Source: Thermoanaerobaculia bacterium (GTDB lineage: Bacteria; Bacteroidota; Bacteroidia; Chitinophagales; Saprospiraceae). Taken from it: a stretch of DNA of 6,942 bases. The notes beneath the pieces were generated by a model. It had not been told where the DNA came from. It searched no databases and saw only the letters and a list, made by a program, of their open reading frames with translations. The DNA lies in contig JAKLJF010000269.1 in assembly GCA_023151335.1 (NCBI GenBank), forward strand, positions 1 to 6,942, written 5' to 3'. Shown piece after piece: positions 4,531 to 6,942 of the stretch (its first letter is position 1; the number at the start of each line of letters is the position of its first letter). The position numbers and the translations under genes were made by a program.

Positions 4531-6552
4531 ATGTCAAAGAAGAAAAAAACGCCGCCTTCCAAACATATTTCAACCCCTGCGCCTGCTGTTCCGGCTGCCG
4601 AAGAAACGCCGCAAACGCCGGAGCGGCCCGCGGCATCGGAGTCGTTTTTCCAAAATCCCTGGCTGATGGCCGCCCTGCTGGTGGCCGCCGCGGTACTGGC
4701 CTACTACGTCTCCCTGTCCAACGGGTTCATGATCTTCGACGACGACAAGGCGATCCGCTACAACCAGGTGATCAAAAACCCCAGTTTCCGGGGCATTTTT
4801 CTCAGCAACAACCTCGGTATGTACGCTCCGGTCACCTGGCTGGGCTATGCCCTGACATACTCCGTGGCCGGCGAAAGCGCGCCGGCATTCCACACCTTCA
4901 GTTTGTTGCTGCACCTGGGTTGCGTAGTCACCGTATTCGCACTGCTCCGGCAGTTGCAGCCCAGCCGCGAAACGGCATTTTTTGCCGCGCTGATCTTCGC
5001 CCTGCACCCCATGCAGGTGGAAGCCACGAGCTGGATCGCCGGACAAAGCGCGCTCACCTTTTCGCTTTTTTACCTGCTGGGCCTGCTGGCTTACTCCATG
5101 TGGCAGCAAAACCAGCGCCCGCTGTTTTATGGGCTTACATTCCTGGCTTTTGCCCTTTCCGTGCTGGCTAAATCGGCCGCCGTCACGCTGCCGCTTATGC
5201 TGCTGGCGCTCGACTGGTACCGCAACGGCACGCTGACGTTCAAAAACATACTGGGTAAAGCGCCCTTTTTTCTCGGCAGCCTGGCCTTCGGCCTGTACAC
5301 CTTTGCCACCCGCGAAGCGGAAGGGCACGATCTGGTGGTCAGTTCCAAGGCGTACAACCTGTTCGACCGTTTTTTAATGGTCTGCCACTCCCTGTTGTTT
5401 TACCCGGTGAAAATGCTGGCCCCCTTCGGACTGAGCATTTTTTATCCCATGGAAAAAACCAACGGCGCCTGGTCGTTCGACTACTACCTGGCGCCGCTCG
5501 TAGTGGGGGCGCTGGCCTGGCTGGTATGGAAATACGGCCGGCAACAGCGCATCATCGGCCTCGGCGCGCTGTGGTATTTCCTGCCGCTCACAGTGATGTT
5601 GCCCTACGTGTCGGTGGGCACTTTTGAAATGCGCTCCGACCGGTATATCTATATTTCTTCGGCGGGTTTTTTCCTGCTGGTCGTGTGGCTGTTGCAAAAA
5701 TTGCCGGCCCTGCAGCGCCGGACTATCCTGGTTGCTGCCGCGGCGTTGTTCGGCTACCTTACCTTCGAACGCAGCAAGGTGTGGAAAAACGAAGTGTCGG
5801 TGTTCCGCGACTGCGTGGTGAAATACCCCGAAGCGCCGCTGTGCAACTGCAACCTGGCCTACGGCGAGCTGCTCAACCTCGACTTTCAAAATTCCATCAT
5901 CCACTATACCAAAGCCCTGCAACTCGACCCTGCCTACGTGGAAGCCTACAACGGCCGCGGGCAGGCGTATTTCCAGTTGAAAAAATTCCCCGAGGCGTTC
6001 TCCGACTTCGACAGCGCCATCAAAGCGGGTATCGTAACGCCCAAACTGTTCCTGAACCGGGGTAAATGCCATGTCATCCTCAACCGTCCGGCCGAGGCCA
6101 TTCCCGACCTGGCGCGCAGCATCGAACTGGAGCCCCGCAACCCGGAAACCTACTATTTCAAAGCCGTGGCCGAAAGCAAAACCGGCAACCCCGCCGCCGC
6201 TATCCAGGACTACTCCAAAGCCATCGAACTGGCTCCCGGCTACATCGAAGCCCTGGTGAACCGCGGTCTGATCTATTTCCAGGACAAGCGCTACGACGAA
6301 GCCATTGCCGACTACACCGCCGCGCTGGCCGCCCGGCCCGATGTTACCCTGGCCCTGAACAACCGGGCCGCCGCCTGGTTGGCCAAAAACATGCCCGACA
6401 AAGCCGTGGAAGACGCCAGTCTGGCCATTGAACGGCAGCCCAATTACGCGCGGGCCTACGAAACGCGAGCGCGGGCACTGATGCAGATGGGACGGACGGC
6501 GGAGGCGGCGAGGGATATGGAGCAGGCGAGGCGGTTGCAGGGGGGGCAGTAA
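4531..6552 (+). CDS. TMTC-like membrane glycosyltransferase with C-terminal TPR array
   Basis: A 673-residue inner-membrane protein. Residues 1-42 form a charged, proline-rich cytoplasmic tail. Residues 43-411 hold about 11-12 hydrophobic segments. Between the first two lies FDDDKAIRYNQ (69-79), an acidic first-loop motif as in GT-C (protein O-mannosyltransferase-type) enzymes, followed by HPMQVEATSWIAGQ (159-172) and RSDRYIYISSAGF (368-380), which correspond to conserved stretches of the eukaryotic and bacterial TMTC family. Residues 438-670 form about seven tetratricopeptide repeats of 34 residues (for example YIEALVNRGLIYFQDKRYDE). By family analogy it could transfer a sugar from a lipid carrier to exported proteins, with the TPRs outside the cytoplasm binding the acceptor; donor and acceptor are unknown. 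It begins 6 bp after mutS and may share its transcript, but no functional link to mismatch repair is evident. A run of seven Gs (6540-6546) lies just before the stop. Confidence 0.85.
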   Translation: MSKKKKTPPSKHISTPAPAVPAAEETPQTPERPAASESFFQNPWLMAALLVAAAVLAYYVSLSNGFMIFDDDKAIRYNQVIKNPSFRGIFLSNNLGMYAPVTWLGYALTYSVAGESAPAFHTFSLLLHLGCVVTVFALLRQLQPSRETAFFAALIFALHPMQVEATSWIAGQSALTFSLFYLLGLLAYSMWQQNQRPLFYGLTFLAFALSVLAKSAAVTLPLMLLALDWYRNGTLTFKNILGKAPFFLGSLAFGLYTFATREAEGHDLVVSSKAYNLFDRFLMVCHSLLFYPVKMLAPFGLSIFYPMEKTNGAWSFDYYLAPLVVGALAWLVWKYGRQQRIIGLGALWYFLPLTVMLPYVSVGTFEMRSDRYIYISSAGFFLLVVWLLQKLPALQRRTILVAAAALFGYLTFERSKVWKNEVSVFRDCVVKYPEAPLCNCNLAYGELLNLDFQNSIIHYTKALQLDPAYVEAYNGRGQAYFQLKKFPEAFSDFDSAIKAGIVTPKLFLNRGKCHVILNRPAEAIPDLARSIELEPRNPETYYFKAVAESKTGNPAAAIQDYSKAIELAPGYIEALVNRGLIYFQDKRYDEAIADYTAALAARPDVTLALNNRAAAWLAKNMPDKAVEDASLAIERQPNYARAYETRARALMQMGRTAEAARDMEQARRLQGGQ

Positions 6553-6632
6553 GCGTTTGAAGTTTGAAGGCGGCTCTGTTCTTGCTCACTCTCCCACTTT
6601 CCCAATCTCCGTTTCAACCGCCTTCAAACGCT
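6552..6632. repeat. Inverted repeat at the TPR/xseB convergent junction
   Basis: The left arm at 6552-6573 (AGCGTTTGAAG, TTTGAAG, GCGG) matches, except for a 7-base internal duplication, the reverse complement of CCGCCTTCAAACGCT at 6618-6632, which is inside xseB (codons for RLKAV). The loop is about 44 bases and no T-run follows in either direction, so it is not a classical intrinsic terminator, although it could act as a bidirectional stop structure between the two convergent genes. Confidence 0.5.
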
Positions 6633-6780
6633 CCCGGCAGAAGCGAATCAACTCCTGCGCCCGCGCAATTTTCGCCGCCAGCTCGTCGATGCTCACGGTT
6701 TCTCCCTGCAGTTCCTGCACGATCTGCTGCAATTCCGCGTATGCTACCTCATAGCTGAGTTGTTCCGTCGATTTATTCAT
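6586..6780 (-). CDS. xseB: Exodeoxyribonuclease VII small subunit
   Basis: Exonuclease VII degrades single-stranded DNA in both directions to short oligonucleotides and takes part in repair; several XseB subunits bind one catalytic XseA and are needed for activity. The 64-residue product has the usual size (about 60-80) and the family pattern: SYEVAYAELQQIVQELQGE (residues 9-27), a short turn with VSIDEL, then AAKIARAQELIRFCRERLKAVETEI (35-59), two amphipathic helices forming a hairpin. No catalytic residues are expected in this subunit. Its neighbour xseA, often directly upstream, would lie at higher coordinates on the minus strand but is not visible in the window. The gene is convergent with the TPR gene, 33 bases apart, and is preceded by a repetitive tract. 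Confidence 0.93.
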   Translation of the reverse strand: MNKSTEQLSYEVAYAELQQIVQELQGETVSIDELAAKIARAQELIRFCRERLKAVETEIGKVGE

Positions 6781-6785
6781 ATCAA

Positions 6786-6899
6786 TCTAAACCTTCTAAA
6801 CTTTCTAAACCTCATAAACCCTCTAAACCTCATAAACCCTCTAAACCTTCTAAACCCTCATAAACCTTCTAAACCTCATAAACCCCTCATAAACCCTTC
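6786..6899. repeat. Degenerate telomere-like tandem tract upstream of xseB
   Basis: About a dozen units of 8-11 bases alternate between TCTAAACC(C/T) and TCATAAACC(C). On the minus strand, the xseB sense, this reads as repeated GGTTTAGAAGG and GGTTTATGAGG. There are no unique spacers, so it is not a CRISPR. Unit length varies by one or two bases, which suggests growth by slippage followed by drift. It fills the space between xseB and the candidate upstream gene, and it shows no coding potential of its own. Confidence 0.85.
6792..6797 (-). promoter_or_regulatory. Shine-Dalgarno-like AGAAGG in the last repeat unit before xseB
   Basis: The repeat unit nearest xseB supplies AGAAGG on the minus strand, 11 bases before the ATG at 6780. 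The spacing is somewhat long. Every other AGAAGG or ATGAGG unit further upstream offers a similar purine stretch, so its role as the true site is uncertain. Confidence 0.3.
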
Positions 6900-6942
6900 T
6901 CCTCAAACCACACCCTGCTCTGATCTTCCGGCGAGCCATTGT
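6887..6942 (-). CDS. Possible C-terminal end of a minus-strand gene (partial)
   Basis: Reading in from the window edge on the minus strand, one frame gives NGSPEDQSRVWFEEKGL and then TGA at 6889-6887, just inside the repeat tract. The composition is protein-like and the frame closes where the low-complexity tract begins. It does not resemble the XseA C-terminus as I know it. Another minus frame (ending EQGVV) is also short and open, so the call is uncertain and no function is proposed. Confidence 0.35.
   Translation of the reverse strand, partial: NGSPEDQSRVWFEEKGL

Noticed and set aside
4482..5171. A 229-residue plus-strand open frame overlapping the end of mutS and the start of the TPR gene
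   Set aside because: It is an out-of-frame reading of two well-supported genes, rich in Arg/Pro/Gly and without membrane or domain signals.
6540..6546. Seven-G run at the end of the TPR gene as a phase-variation switch
   Set aside because: Slippage would change only the last two or three residues after the TPR array, so a switching effect is unlikely.
6786..6899. CRISPR array
   Set aside because: The units are only 8-11 bases, adjoin one another without unique spacers, and vary in length.

Overview
The window looks like a chromosomal segment of a fairly GC-rich Bacteroidota bacterium, possibly of the Saprospiraceae/Chitinophaga side of the phylum (inference). Supports are a TTTG-N20-TATGTTTG promoter that fits the Bacteroidota sigma-A consensus (TTTG / TAnnTTTG), near-absence of strong Shine-Dalgarno sequences, a MutS whose N- and C-terminal wording resembles Bacteroidota MutS, a secreted DUF1349 protein, and low-complexity or palindromic repeats between and inside genes. 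No rRNA, tRNA, CRISPR array, transposase or phage gene was seen.

Layout: (1) positions 2-43, the possible tail of an upstream + strand gene; (2) 44-267, a non-coding leader with a good promoter; (3) 268-939 (+), a secreted DUF1349 beta-sandwich protein; (4) 884-1429 (-), a small P-loop kinase-like NTPase whose 3' end overlaps the DUF1349 gene tail-to-tail by 56 bp; (5) 1430-1599, a divergent promoter region; (6) 1600-4524 (+), mutS, complete with every catalytic motif; (7) 4531-6552 (+), six bases after mutS, a multi-pass membrane protein with a TMTC-like GT-C glycosyltransferase half and a C-terminal array of about seven TPRs; (8) 6586-6780 (-), xseB, the small subunit of exonuclease VII, convergent with the TPR gene; (9) about 6786-6899, a degenerate CTAAACC/CATAAACC tandem tract upstream of xseB; (10) 6887-6942 (-), the possible tail of a further minus-strand gene.

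The most unusual item is inside mutS. A 232-bp element with 40-bp terminal inverted repeats (38/40 identical) lies in the coding sequence and is read through in frame, adding 78 residues (391-468) to a loop of the core (lever) domain. It resembles in principle the protein-coding palindromic elements known from Rickettsia (RPE), but the sequence is different. It also contains a 21-bp direct repeat at a distance of exactly 78 bp (26 codons), so copy loss between the repeats would keep the frame. A second, smaller in-frame repeat (three 21-bp / 7-residue units) sits in the linker between the MutS ATPase domain and its C-terminal clamp-binding motif.

There is no evidence of a new multi-gene defence or metabolic system here. 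mutS and xseB are both DNA-repair genes but lie on opposite strands and need not be co-regulated; the mutS-TPR pair is close enough to be co-transcribed but has no obvious functional link.
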